From NCBI GenBank assembly GCA_015039365.1, contig WION01000203.1:1-64000 (forward strand): DNA of 64,000 nucleotides, written 5' to 3'. Below are positions 41,143-50,582 of this stretch, one piece after another. Position 1 is the stretch's first letter; each line of letters starts with the position of its first letter. The translations under genes and the position numbers were made by a program. The DNA comes from Amanita rubescens (taxonomy: Eukaryota > Basidiomycota > Agaricomycetes > Agaricales > Amanitaceae). The notes under the pieces were generated by a model that saw only the letters and a program-made list of their open reading frames with translations, was not told the origin of the DNA and searched no databases.

Positions 41143-42433
41143 ATGGTTCTTCCCTCTTTCGTGACGGTTCTACTGTCCTCTTTCACGACTCTTCCCTGGA
41201 TTGGGGGAGCCCCCAATATACCGATACCACACCCAGCGGCGATTCGGACTCAGGACCTATCATCTCTCCTGGCAGACCACCTCTCGCTGATCATCCAAGG
41301 CAACCTCACTTCAGAGACATATACAGCCATCCAGCCAACTGATCAACAAAGGACCGCATGGCGAGACGTCGTAACCTCCCTATTAAACGCGGAGGACTAC
41401 GAACACCCTGATTGTTATACTATCCGGGAGAATATTCCGCACGAACTGCAAGGCATATATACCGTGACGGAAGTGGACAATGGGAAGTTTTGCGCCTTGG
41501 TGGAAGTTGACACCGTCCAACGTCGTGGGGATCATGGCGACGGTGAGGAATACGGAAAAGGCTGGGGGCTTTTCGTCGTTCCCATCCGGAAGAATCCGAA
41601 TGGGGTAGGTGGGACGAGTGTGCACTTGTCGGCGCCTCATCCGGTTTATGACCTCTATACGGCGGCACAGGCTACGTATGTTTTCGAACAGACGGGAGCG
41701 AAGAGTTTGTATATCCCTGGACGGTCTCGGAAGGCGTTCCTCGAGCCTACGGATTGTGTTGTTGATCCGAAATCAAAGACGGAGTATTTGAAAACGGATG
41801 CTACACATGATAAGGTTCGTTGCGCTGATGGAGTCTTGTGTTTAAACCTGTTCATCTGTTTATTTAATAGGGAGAGATGATGTTTGAAACGTACGCTGCG
41901 ATTGTGAATTGGCAAAATGATCCGAATGGTGGAGGAGGATGTATCGATACCGATGTTGACGGATCGTGCGCATACATTCAATTCAACGGAAAGGCAAAGA
42001 CGACGTGTAAAGGGGAGCAAATTTTCCTCTCAGCTGGGTTAGGCACGTCTCTCCATTCCCAGTTAATGCTCAAAGCTAACCGTTTTTTTCACATCTAGGA
42101 CGTGACCCGGCAAGCCAATTATGGTACGATGACTGTGACCATGATGATTTTCCTGTGCATCGGCTGGCTGCTGAGCTCCGGGAACAATTTGAATGGTGGA
42201 ACGTGACTATTCCGACATCACCTCATTCGACGTGTAGTCTCACCGGTACGAAGGATATTATTGGAAGGTTGATCAACGGTGTACCCGAAGACCGGGTATG
42301 CACTGAGTTTGCTACTGTCGAGGGAGCTACCGGAGCTTTCGTACAAATCGAAGAGGATATTGAGGCTAGGAAGAAGGACGCTTGGCCCACCTGGGCTTCG
42401 GCATTTTTGGATGCGTTCACTTCTGAGATCTGA
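41143..42433 (+). CDS. putative secreted protein, paralogue 2 (family not recognised)
   Basis: Exons 41143-41814, 41871-42042 and 42099-42433. It begins MVLPSFVTVLLSSFTTLPWI, a signal-peptide-like start, and shares with paralogue 1 LSAPHPVYDLYTAAQATYVF, TGAKSLYIPGRSR, QIFLSAGLGRDPAS and RLINGVPEDRVC. Intron positions are identical in the two genes. The second intron has a GC donor (GCACGT at 42043) where paralogue 1 has GTACGC. The frame across that junction (GLG to RDP) is preserved only with the GC donor. Function unknown. Confidence 0.72.
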
Positions 42434-43383
42434 TGCTCGGGTTGAAATCCACTCAGCTGTATTAGATTTGGAATACTTGTTGTCAATAATGTATCACTAA
42501 GTAATGGTAGGTAATGTGGTGCTAATGGCTGAAGTATCGCTATGTATGTGTGAATGATAATAATCCATGTGTTTATAGCTGTCTGCATCCAAGGTAAGCG
42601 CTGAGGATGTGGCGGCGTTCAGCAACGAGATGCGGTACCGGAATACCATAACCGTTGAGATATTCAGTAATCTGAACCCCCTGCAGAGCGTCAATGATTG
42701 CAGTTGAAGTAAGAGCGGGAAGGTTATGCTATTTGTCAAGGGTCATCAATGTCTGTCACTGTGACCCGTGACTGGGTTGTTTTTCGGCGTGAAAATGACA
42801 AGTTTGCTCGTTTCCACACATAAACGGCAACATTGATCAGCCACCGTTTTTCAACATTTAGTGTCAAATTTGAAAGTTGCCATTAAAGGTGCAAAAAGTA
42901 TGCTCTTCAGGTAAATTGTACTAGTGCCATATGTACTCGTTAGTGATACAATATAATACTGTTCTAAGTCGTTTTTATGGTGTAATTGCGAAGACAATGA
43001 GATGAAGCGCGACTACGACTCGCCGCGGAATGATAACAAGCTGTGAGAAAGATCAATAGAGTCATGTGCCATAGACAATAATCACAAACAATGGACTTGG
43101 CAATTTTCGCTGTCACCCGAGTCAGCCCCAGTCTCGACTCTCGACTATCACCATTGCCGCCGTTGCAGGCGCGGGAAAGACTTTGGGTCACCCCGCGTCG
43201 CTCGCAGACAAGACTTTGGGTCCGTCTGTGGGCAGGGAAAGACTATGGGTTGCCCCTTGCACAGAATTGCGAGATTTTGTACGTGCCTGAAGACCACGCC
43301 AAGTCCTCATTCTTTGGTTGCGCACTGACTCACCGATAATGTCTAGGTGCCGTAGTGATGTCCGCGCGAGGAGAAGCGAACTC
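42434..43383. other. intergenic region up to the LTR element
   Basis: No gene is supported. Around 43090-43340 there is a repeated word (AGACTTTGGGTC, AAGACTATGGGT) without a frame that continues. The region ends at the target-site duplication of the retrotransposon. Confidence 0.4.
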
Positions 43384-43388
43384 AAGAG

Positions 43389-43663
43389 TGTAACGGGTCG
43401 TTCGGAGGCTTATATATTCAAGATACCCTAGGACGGGAGCTAATCCTAGCTCCCTCATTATCCCCCGTATATAGTTTCCTTTTATAGTAGGTAGTCACTT
43501 AGTATACCATATGCGCTAGTCACGTAGTCACGGTTCACTTTTACTTAACTTGTACTCACCACACGCGCACCCGCACGGTCTCAATAGACATTGATCCAGT
43601 GCAAGGCGCAAGGTGCGAACAGTCCCGGAACCATCCCCTGGTTCCGTCTTAGTAAACGTTACA
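43389..43663 (+). repeat. 5' LTR
   Basis: 275-bp repeat starting TGTAACGGGTCG and ending AAACGTTACA, identical by eye to 52577-52851. It contains TATATA words near its start and middle that could serve transcription. The inverted ends TGTAAC and GTTACA are standard for integrase recognition. Confidence 0.95.
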
Positions 43664-43799
43664 CTTTTTTGCACTTCCACAAGTGCGGAACAATATTCGA
43701 ACCAACAAACTTTCAAACACGAAAACTACCGAAATTAATACAAAAACCCTTCAAAAAACCTATATATAAACAAAAACCCAACATATTATAAACGACGCA

Positions 43800-46700
43800 A
43801 TGGCGTCAGGGCCAGGCAAAAGAAAAACCAAGCAACAAGCCACCTCGAGCTCCCCCTCGGCATCAGCCGGGAGCTCGCCCCATATAATCCAACGTTCAGC
43901 GAGTATCGCGAACTTAGGTAATCCTAGTAACACTAGGGATACCAGTAAGGTTACGACGAGAACCGTAAGCACCGCCCACGCCGCTTCCCATGCCAAAGTT
44001 GCAGCACAATCACCCAAAGGGAAAGGACGAGTACCGGGGACAATTCCATTGTCCCCTCCAGTTCACAATACCACGGGACTATCTTCGTTAAGTCCCAGAC
44101 AACCTGGTTTAGACGTTGAGTCCGGTAACACCTACAACATAATAAGTCTGAACTCGCCAGTACCCCAGGAGACAGCACAGCTATCTCCGCTAGACATCCA
44201 GCCTCCCATGGCTATACGTACGGGAGGCCCTGAATCGATAAGTGATGAAAGGGAGGTAGCAGAGCTAGCTTCTCCCGCGAAAGAAGACGGATACGCCGGC
44301 TCGTTTAAAAGACGTGAAGATGCTCGACTTGAGTACATTCCACAAGTCCAAAGGCCTGTCGGACTCGGGTTCCCGCAAACCAGTCGTCGACTGGGGGAAC
44401 CCTCACCTCACAATACTCAGTTTTACCCTTACCCACGACCGGGCGACGCAACTAACAGGAGGCTCGAAGAGACTCAAGCCTCCATATTAGAAGGACAACG
44501 AGAAAGCAAAGAACAGCTCTCTCAAATTGCCCACAGAATAGAACAAAGCAACTCGTTGCTAGCAGACTTGATCTCCGAGTTCAGACGGGACAGGAGATCA
44601 ATATCATCGGGATCTTACAGAGGAAGATCCCCAAATCCAAGACGAGTTTCTCTGTCCCCGCTAAACGAAGCCACGGGACAAGATGATGAAAACGAGGAAG
44701 AAGCAATGATACTTCAACAGAACGCCGTCGTTCCTCCGCAGAACGAGGAGGTGAACGTAACGAATGACTTTCCCCACCTAATCAGGTCCGGGGAAATGGA
44801 TGCTCTTATTCAACTAAAGGTCTTGGAATACAAGAGGGACGCGAATAGCGGATCCCAGCTCAGGGTACATAGGAGAGGTAATCGAGAAACCTCTCCAGAC
44901 TACGAAACCCGACTGTATAATTCAGCAAACAACTTCGTCTTGACGGAGCTACGATCAGGCGTAGACGTGAACATACTATTTGAAAGGTTATCCCCGCTAC
45001 GGAGACAAGCTAGATTCGATAACCCACGTCCTAACACGAGAGCTACGGGTTCCAATGCCATACCCGTACGCTCTGAATGGAGAGTAAACGAACTCCCCGA
45101 GAGTACTCCAAGACGAGAACAAACGCCAGCTAACATCGGCCACGTAGCTCCCTCACCATCGGGAAACGGGAGCTCCAACGTATCTCGCCAAAGCTCGGTT
45201 GGTTCACCAACACAGAAAGGACCGCCGCTCAGTTACGTTGCTAGGAGATTGAGGCCTAGCATGTCCATAAGTCACATCGGAGGACTCCCTAACGCGGACC
45301 CTCCTGCGACAACAAACAAATCATCTGAACGAACAGATGGTATTGTCCGACAAGAAATACAGGACGCATATATGGCGAGCCAACACAGGTCGGATAAGAT
45401 TAACGTAGGGAAGATGATGAAAATCCCTCTTCCCGAATATGCCGGAGGAGAATCCATAGATACATATCTACTGTTTCTCCGCGAGATCCTTCTATATCTC
45501 GTGAATTACAATGCCATGGGACCAGATGACAATGCAACTAGAGTCGGCATCCTAGGATCTACGCTAAAAGATAGAGCATTGAAATGGTATCAACATACCA
45601 TCCATCTCAACGCAGAGGGATTGTGGACGTTTGAGACGGCCATGATCGAACTCAAGAGATACTTTGTTAAGGAGGCCTCATCTCGCGACGCGGCCTCCAA
45701 ATTCGACCGTTTAGAACAGGGCAGTAAAACGGTCATGGAATTACGCAAGGACTTAGAGAGGTTAAGCCAACTAATGGTTCAACCTCCAACTGAGTACGAC
45801 ATGTCACGACGATTCGTCGACGCGCTCAATGAAGAAATAGCAGGGGCTGTCGTGAAGTACGGTATCAACCCCGAAAAGAGTCCTTTCGAGTTGATCTTCG
45901 AAAAAGCCAACGAAGTAGAACAGGGCTTGTTCTACGAAGATCGACAGATCCGACACAAACGAAAGTTAAAGCTACCGGACAGGAGCCCCGTAAAAACGAG
46001 CTCCAAGCCTATAAAGAAAAAACCCGGTACTAGCTTTAGACTTAACACGTCCAAAGTTATACAGATGAAAACCAAGGATTATAAACCAACCGGAAGCACG
46101 TCTAAACAGATCGAGTGCTTCCATTGCAAACAAAAAGGACACTACAGTAACAGATGTCCGAAAAAGAACGGCCGCACCAAACAAGCAGCAAATGTCGAGA
46201 CAATTGATGAAGAAAACGACGAAGCTGTTGCTAACGCCACTGAAGGGACACACTCCGACTCCCAGCACGAGGACGATGCCTTGGGAGACGAAGAGGAGGA
46301 AGAACAATCAGAAGAATCGTCCCACGAACAGTACGAGGACGATGAAGATCCCTCGTTAAATGATTGGGCGGCAGAAGCGTTCGTATCTGTTTTAGTCTCC
46401 ACTCACACCGAGAGTAACGGAGACTATCTTAACCCAAAGAATTCACGAAGAATAAATGGGACCAAATTAACAGATTGGTCCCAAACGGAAGACACAATCA
46501 ATGCAAGCCAATCCGAGGAGGAGAGTGACATACTCTCCGAGACAAATTGCGAATCCGACATCGCAGACACAGCATGCATCATACGATGTGTTGACGACGA
46601 TGAAGACGACGTTGCCAAATGTATGAAAGCGTCTGGGATAAATGACGAGCCAGTCGCATACAGACAACGGGGAACGAAAGACCTCGGGCCGATCAAGGTT

Positions 46701-47279
46701 GAAGACGGCCCTAAAAGGGATTTCAAACGCCTCGGCGTCATCGAAGGCTTTATCCGTATTAACGGACATAAAGCCCATGTTTTATTGGACGGCGGAAGTA
46801 CAATCGATATGATTTCCGCCAACTTTGCCAAAGTTCATCAACTGGACGTATTCCAGTTAAAGAAACCCATAAAACTACAAATGGCAACATCAGGATCGCG
46901 CTCCTCTATCCAATACGGAGCGCGCGCAGAACTGAAGTTAGGCGACCTCAGCCAGAGCAGATACTTTGACGTCGTCAACCTGGACAGATACCACGCTATA
47001 CTTGGTACTCCGTTTCTGAAGGAACACGAGGTCTTGCTCAATTATGCCGGACACGGTTCCTTCAAGCTGAAGAACAAATGGTTCCCCGTCAAAGACGGCG
47101 ACTTCGGGAACCCTCTCTCTCTAGAAGGGGAGAAAGCGGAGAAATCCGCTAATAAGAAGAAAGATACAACCAATAAAAAAAAGGAGTCTTCAAGCGTTAA
47201 GACTCCAAGCAAGAAGCCGATTGTCAATAAGGCCTCAACCTCGGACAAGGTGTCAACGCGCGCTAAACGCGCTGAATGA
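43800..47279 (+). CDS. gag-protease polyprotein of the LTR element
   Basis: 1159 codons. The N-terminal 380 residues are Ser/Pro/Arg-rich and look disordered, with a short coiled segment (RLEETQASILEGQRESKEQL). A capsid-like helical region follows at about residues 520-720. A single CCHC zinc knuckle CFHCKQKGHYSNRC lies at about 772-785. A long acidic linker precedes a retropepsin-like protease with LLDGGST near residue 995 and HAILGTPFL near 1065. The frame ends at TGA (47277-47279), and the same frame stays open beyond it into pol. The start is the first ATG after the leader. Confidence 0.9.
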   Translation: MASGPGKRKTKQQATSSSPSASAGSSPHIIQRSASIANLGNPSNTRDTSKVTTRTVSTAHAASHAKVAAQSPKGKGRVPGTIPLSPPVHNTTGLSSLSPRQPGLDVESGNTYNIISLNSPVPQETAQLSPLDIQPPMAIRTGGPESISDEREVAELASPAKEDGYAGSFKRREDARLEYIPQVQRPVGLGFPQTSRRLGEPSPHNTQFYPYPRPGDATNRRLEETQASILEGQRESKEQLSQIAHRIEQSNSLLADLISEFRRDRRSISSGSYRGRSPNPRRVSLSPLNEATGQDDENEEEAMILQQNAVVPPQNEEVNVTNDFPHLIRSGEMDALIQLKVLEYKRDANSGSQLRVHRRGNRETSPDYETRLYNSANNFVLTELRSGVDVNILFERLSPLRRQARFDNPRPNTRATGSNAIPVRSEWRVNELPESTPRREQTPANIGHVAPSPSGNGSSNVSRQSSVGSPTQKGPPLSYVARRLRPSMSISHIGGLPNADPPATTNKSSERTDGIVRQEIQDAYMASQHRSDKINVGKMMKIPLPEYAGGESIDTYLLFLREILLYLVNYNAMGPDDNATRVGILGSTLKDRALKWYQHTIHLNAEGLWTFETAMIELKRYFVKEASSRDAASKFDRLEQGSKTVMELRKDLERLSQLMVQPPTEYDMSRRFVDALNEEIAGAVVKYGINPEKSPFELIFEKANEVEQGLFYEDRQIRHKRKLKLPDRSPVKTSSKPIKKKPGTSFRLNTSKVIQMKTKDYKPTGSTSKQIECFHCKQKGHYSNRCPKKNGRTKQAANVETIDEENDEAVANATEGTHSDSQHEDDALGDEEEEEQSEESSHEQYEDDEDPSLNDWAAEAFVSVLVSTHTESNGDYLNPKNSRRINGTKLTDWSQTEDTINASQSEEESDILSETNCESDIADTACIIRCVDDDEDDVAKCMKASGINDEPVAYRQRGTKDLGPIKVEDGPKRDFKRLGVIEGFIRINGHKAHVLLDGGSTIDMISANFAKVHQLDVFQLKKPIKLQMATSGSRSSIQYGARAELKLGDLSQSRYFDVVNLDRYHAILGTPFLKEHEVLLNYAGHGSFKLKNKWFPVKDGDFGNPLSLEGEKAEKSANKKKDTTNKKKESSSVKTPSKKPIVNKASTSDKVSTRAKRAE

Positions 47280-47325
47280 CGCCAGGCTGCCGAAGACGAA
47301 ACAAAACCTTCTCCAGAAACTGGCG
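47277..47325 (+). promoter_or_regulatory. possible UGA readthrough site between gag-protease and pol
   Basis: The TGA at 47277-47279 is the only stop between the two large frames, which are in the same phase: codons from 47280 to the first pol ATG at 47355 are all sense. The base after the stop is C, a context often linked to leaky UGA. Immediately downstream CGCCAG (47280-47285) can pair with CTGGCG (47320-47325), giving a 6-bp stem with a 34-nt loop. Readthrough is inferred; a recent nonsense mutation or an independent start at 47355 are alternatives. Confidence 0.5.
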
Positions 47326-47354
47326 CAAAGGGAGGGAAAACACTCCATATATCT

Positions 47355-50300
47355 ATGGAGGAACGTCTAAGGCTGCGCCAAAAATGGATCGACAAGATCC
47401 AAGATTTATACACCCCTCGGGAGCCAACTCTGCCTCCCTTACGGCCAATCAATCATGAGATTCCGTTAATCAACCCGAATCTCAGAATAATACACAGGGC
47501 ACCCAAATGCCCCGAAGCACTCAGAGAAGAGCTTAGAGCGAAGGTTGACAAATACATAAAGGCGGGCTGGTGGGTCCCTACAACCCTCCCATCGTCGGCA
47601 CCTCTTTTAGTCGTCTTCAAAAAGGACGGAAAGATTCGAACGGTAGTAGACGCACGACAGCGTAACGACAATACGCTAGCAGATGTTACTACGCTACCGG
47701 ACCAGGAAACAGTTCGAAGTGACGTTGCAAAAGCTTGCTTTAGAACGAAAATAGACCTCTCGGACGCGTTTGAACAAATACGCGTCCTACCCGAACATGA
47801 GGATCGTACTGTATTCGCAACCATATACGGTAACATGAAGAGCATGGTAATGCAACAGGGAGACAAGAACGCGCCTCCCACATTCCAAAAGCTGATGAAT
47901 CACTCCTTTTCGGATATGATAGCAGTATTCGTACACTGCTATCAGGACGACATTTTTGTATTTTCAGATACCCTGGAGGAGCACGAAATGCACCTCCAAA
48001 GGGTATTTGATCGATTAAGAGAGCTCAAGCTATATTTAAGCAGCAATACCAAAAAACTCGACTTGTTCTCGACCTGGATGGACTGTCTAGGATTCTACGT
48101 CAACGACGAAGGAATCTACATCGATCCAGCAAAAATAGACAAAATACGGGAGTGGAGAACTCCCAGAAATTACCATGACGTCCAGAGGTTCAGCGGCGTT
48201 ATACAATATCTCGCCCAGTTCCTCCCGAACGTCACTGATTATACATCCCCGATGACTGGGATGTGTAGCAACAATCGAGAATTCGTCTGGACGGATTTCC
48301 AAGACGAATGCTTCAAAACACTCAAGAAGCTCGTTTGTAAGAACCCCGTTTGCAGACCTATCAATGGCCGAATGGAGACGCCTATCTTCGTGATTACCGA
48401 TGCATCAGCAACAGGCATAGGCGGTATGTACGGCCAAGGACCAACTTGGGACACAATCAGACCAGCCGGTTTTGTGTCCCGTAAATTCACGTCTGCGCAA
48501 ATGAACTATTGCACCTGGGAACAGGAATTGCTCGCCGTTCTCGAAGCGCTTATGCGCTGGGAAGACAAATTGCTCGGTCTTCCCTTCACCATTGTAACAG
48601 ATCATCAAGCGCTCACGTTCTTCAAGGAAGCGCCGACGAGATCACACAGGAGAATAAGATGGTGGGAGTACCTCTCCCGATTCAACTTCACGATGAAGTA
48701 TCTGAAGGGAGAGGATAACAAAATAGCAGATGCTCTCTCCCGTTATTATTCATCAGACGAGCCCGGAGAGATACACAACATCGCAACATACGTCAACGCA
48801 GATGCTAGATTAGACCCGGAAGGCGATGATTTAACAATCGCTCGCAACGCCGAGCTTAGCGCCTTCCAAGTCAATATTCTTCCCGGGGAGGAAAGGGAAG
48901 AGATCATCAAAGATCACGTTGAACAGAGAATCAACGATTCTCATCAGCTTTCATTACACAAAGAACTGGAGACGTCACAGTCTCCCGATTTAAATCTTAA
49001 GGACGACAACGTTCAAGCCGTCCTACAACACATTCCAAAGATGTACGAAGGCGACAAATTCTTCTCGAACATCTGGAAACATTCAGACCGACATGAAAGA
49101 TTCAGCTTACACAAAGAGCTTCTCTGGACAGTCAACCGAGCGGGATACAAAGTAGTATGCATCCCAGGAGGGCTGATAAAGGGAAAGTCTACACGGGGTC
49201 TGATTATAGATGCCTGTCATCAAACGATAGGACATCTAGGCTCAAGCAAAACGCTCGAATACGTTCGACGCTGGTTCTGGTGGCCGAACATAAAAGAAGA
49301 CGTCGAGGATTTCTGCTGCTCGTGCGGAAAGTGCCAAGTCACCAAGGTCTCACGTCTAAAGACACCGGGATGGGTACACACGATGCCAATCCCTACAAGG
49401 CCATGGGAAAGCATCGGAATGGATTTCACCGGTCCTTTCGTCGAAATCGGAGGATACGACTATATCCTCCTAGTAATTTGCCGAATGACAGGAATGGTCC
49501 ACCTCATTCCAACCCGAACCAACGCGTCGGCGAAAGATATCGCCAGGCTATTCATAAAAGAAGTCGTCAGGCTCCACGGTATACCGGAGTCTGTCGTTTC
49601 TGATCGCGACACGAAATTCACCTCCCAGTTCTGGAGTGAATTCAGCAAAACGTTAGGACAGAGACTATTAATGTCAACGTCTTATCATCCTCAAACGGAC
49701 GGCTCTTCAGAACAAGCCATCCAGACTATGTCTCAAATCCTCCGCGCCGTCGTAAACGATTATCAAACCAACTGGGTTGAGCAACTCCCGTTGGTTGAAT
49801 TCGCTATGAATTCAGCCACAAGCGCTTCTACTGGACAAGCCCCTTTTGAATCCAATTACGGATGGATGCCTCGTATGATCAAGGGAGTCAATTATGACTC
49901 CCCACGCGAAGGCGTCCGACAATTCGCAGAAGACATTAGAAACGTCTTGGACAAGACGTTTGACAAGCTAGTCGTCCAGTGCACAAGACAGGCGATCAAA
50001 GCGAATAAGAAACGACGCGAAGGACAACGTTTCAAGACGGACGAACTGGTTCTCCTGTCTACGGAGAACCTAAACCTCCCTAAAGGACGCACAAGGAAGC
50101 TGTGCCCTAAATATATCGGACCGTACAAGATCCTCAAAGCCTCTCCGGAGAGTTCAACTTACAAGCTAGAACTCTCCCCAGATCTCAAGGCACGACGTAT
50201 TCATGATACTTTCCATGAGAAAGTATTAAAGCCTTATGTCGGGAACGACTACGATAAGTTCCCTAAGCGTGAATCACGCGTGCGATATGATATTGGAGAC

Positions 50301-50492
50301 GACCCGGAACAGGAATGGGTCGTCGAAGCAATAGAGGACCACAAATGGTCCCCCCGTCTTACGTTCAAAGTACGATGGGCATTGGGAGATCACACATGGG
50401 AACCCTTACATGTTGTCAACGAACTCGAGGCTCTAGATCAATACTTAGAGCTCGAAGGGGTTACCAAACCCTCAGATCTCAGAAAACATTGA
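47355..50492 (+). CDS. pol polyprotein: reverse transcriptase, RNase H, integrase, chromodomain
   Basis: 1045 codons from the ATG at 47355. Reverse transcriptase motifs are TTLPSSAPLLVVFKKDGKIR and the catalytic YQDD near residue 196. RNase H begins near residue 348 with ITDASATGIGGMY and later TDHQALTFF. The integrase zinc domain HQTIGH ... CCSCGKC lies near 620-660. Catalytic D, D, E of integrase are in GMDFTGPF, VVSDRDTKF and DGSSEQAIQ. The C-terminus holds a chromodomain (EWVVEAIEDHKW ... FKVRWALGDHTWEP), which in chromoviruses can direct integration to marked chromatin. All catalytic residues are present, so the enzyme looks active. It may be made only as a readthrough product. Confidence 0.93.
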   Translation: MEERLRLRQKWIDKIQDLYTPREPTLPPLRPINHEIPLINPNLRIIHRAPKCPEALREELRAKVDKYIKAGWWVPTTLPSSAPLLVVFKKDGKIRTVVDARQRNDNTLADVTTLPDQETVRSDVAKACFRTKIDLSDAFEQIRVLPEHEDRTVFATIYGNMKSMVMQQGDKNAPPTFQKLMNHSFSDMIAVFVHCYQDDIFVFSDTLEEHEMHLQRVFDRLRELKLYLSSNTKKLDLFSTWMDCLGFYVNDEGIYIDPAKIDKIREWRTPRNYHDVQRFSGVIQYLAQFLPNVTDYTSPMTGMCSNNREFVWTDFQDECFKTLKKLVCKNPVCRPINGRMETPIFVITDASATGIGGMYGQGPTWDTIRPAGFVSRKFTSAQMNYCTWEQELLAVLEALMRWEDKLLGLPFTIVTDHQALTFFKEAPTRSHRRIRWWEYLSRFNFTMKYLKGEDNKIADALSRYYSSDEPGEIHNIATYVNADARLDPEGDDLTIARNAELSAFQVNILPGEEREEIIKDHVEQRINDSHQLSLHKELETSQSPDLNLKDDNVQAVLQHIPKMYEGDKFFSNIWKHSDRHERFSLHKELLWTVNRAGYKVVCIPGGLIKGKSTRGLIIDACHQTIGHLGSSKTLEYVRRWFWWPNIKEDVEDFCCSCGKCQVTKVSRLKTPGWVHTMPIPTRPWESIGMDFTGPFVEIGGYDYILLVICRMTGMVHLIPTRTNASAKDIARLFIKEVVRLHGIPESVVSDRDTKFTSQFWSEFSKTLGQRLLMSTSYHPQTDGSSEQAIQTMSQILRAVVNDYQTNWVEQLPLVEFAMNSATSASTGQAPFESNYGWMPRMIKGVNYDSPREGVRQFAEDIRNVLDKTFDKLVVQCTRQAIKANKKRREGQRFKTDELVLLSTENLNLPKGRTRKLCPKYIGPYKILKASPESSTYKLELSPDLKARRIHDTFHEKVLKPYVGNDYDKFPKRESRVRYDIGDDPEQEWVVEAIEDHKWSPRLTFKVRWALGDHTWEPLHVVNELEALDQYLELEGVTKPSDLRKH

Positions 50493-50582
50493 CGTTTACG
50501 GGGGTGGCTGTGTACTTTAGGACTGGCCTTCCAGCACCCCCTTAAATTCCCACGAGCCAGATTTCATCCGTTAACCACCACC

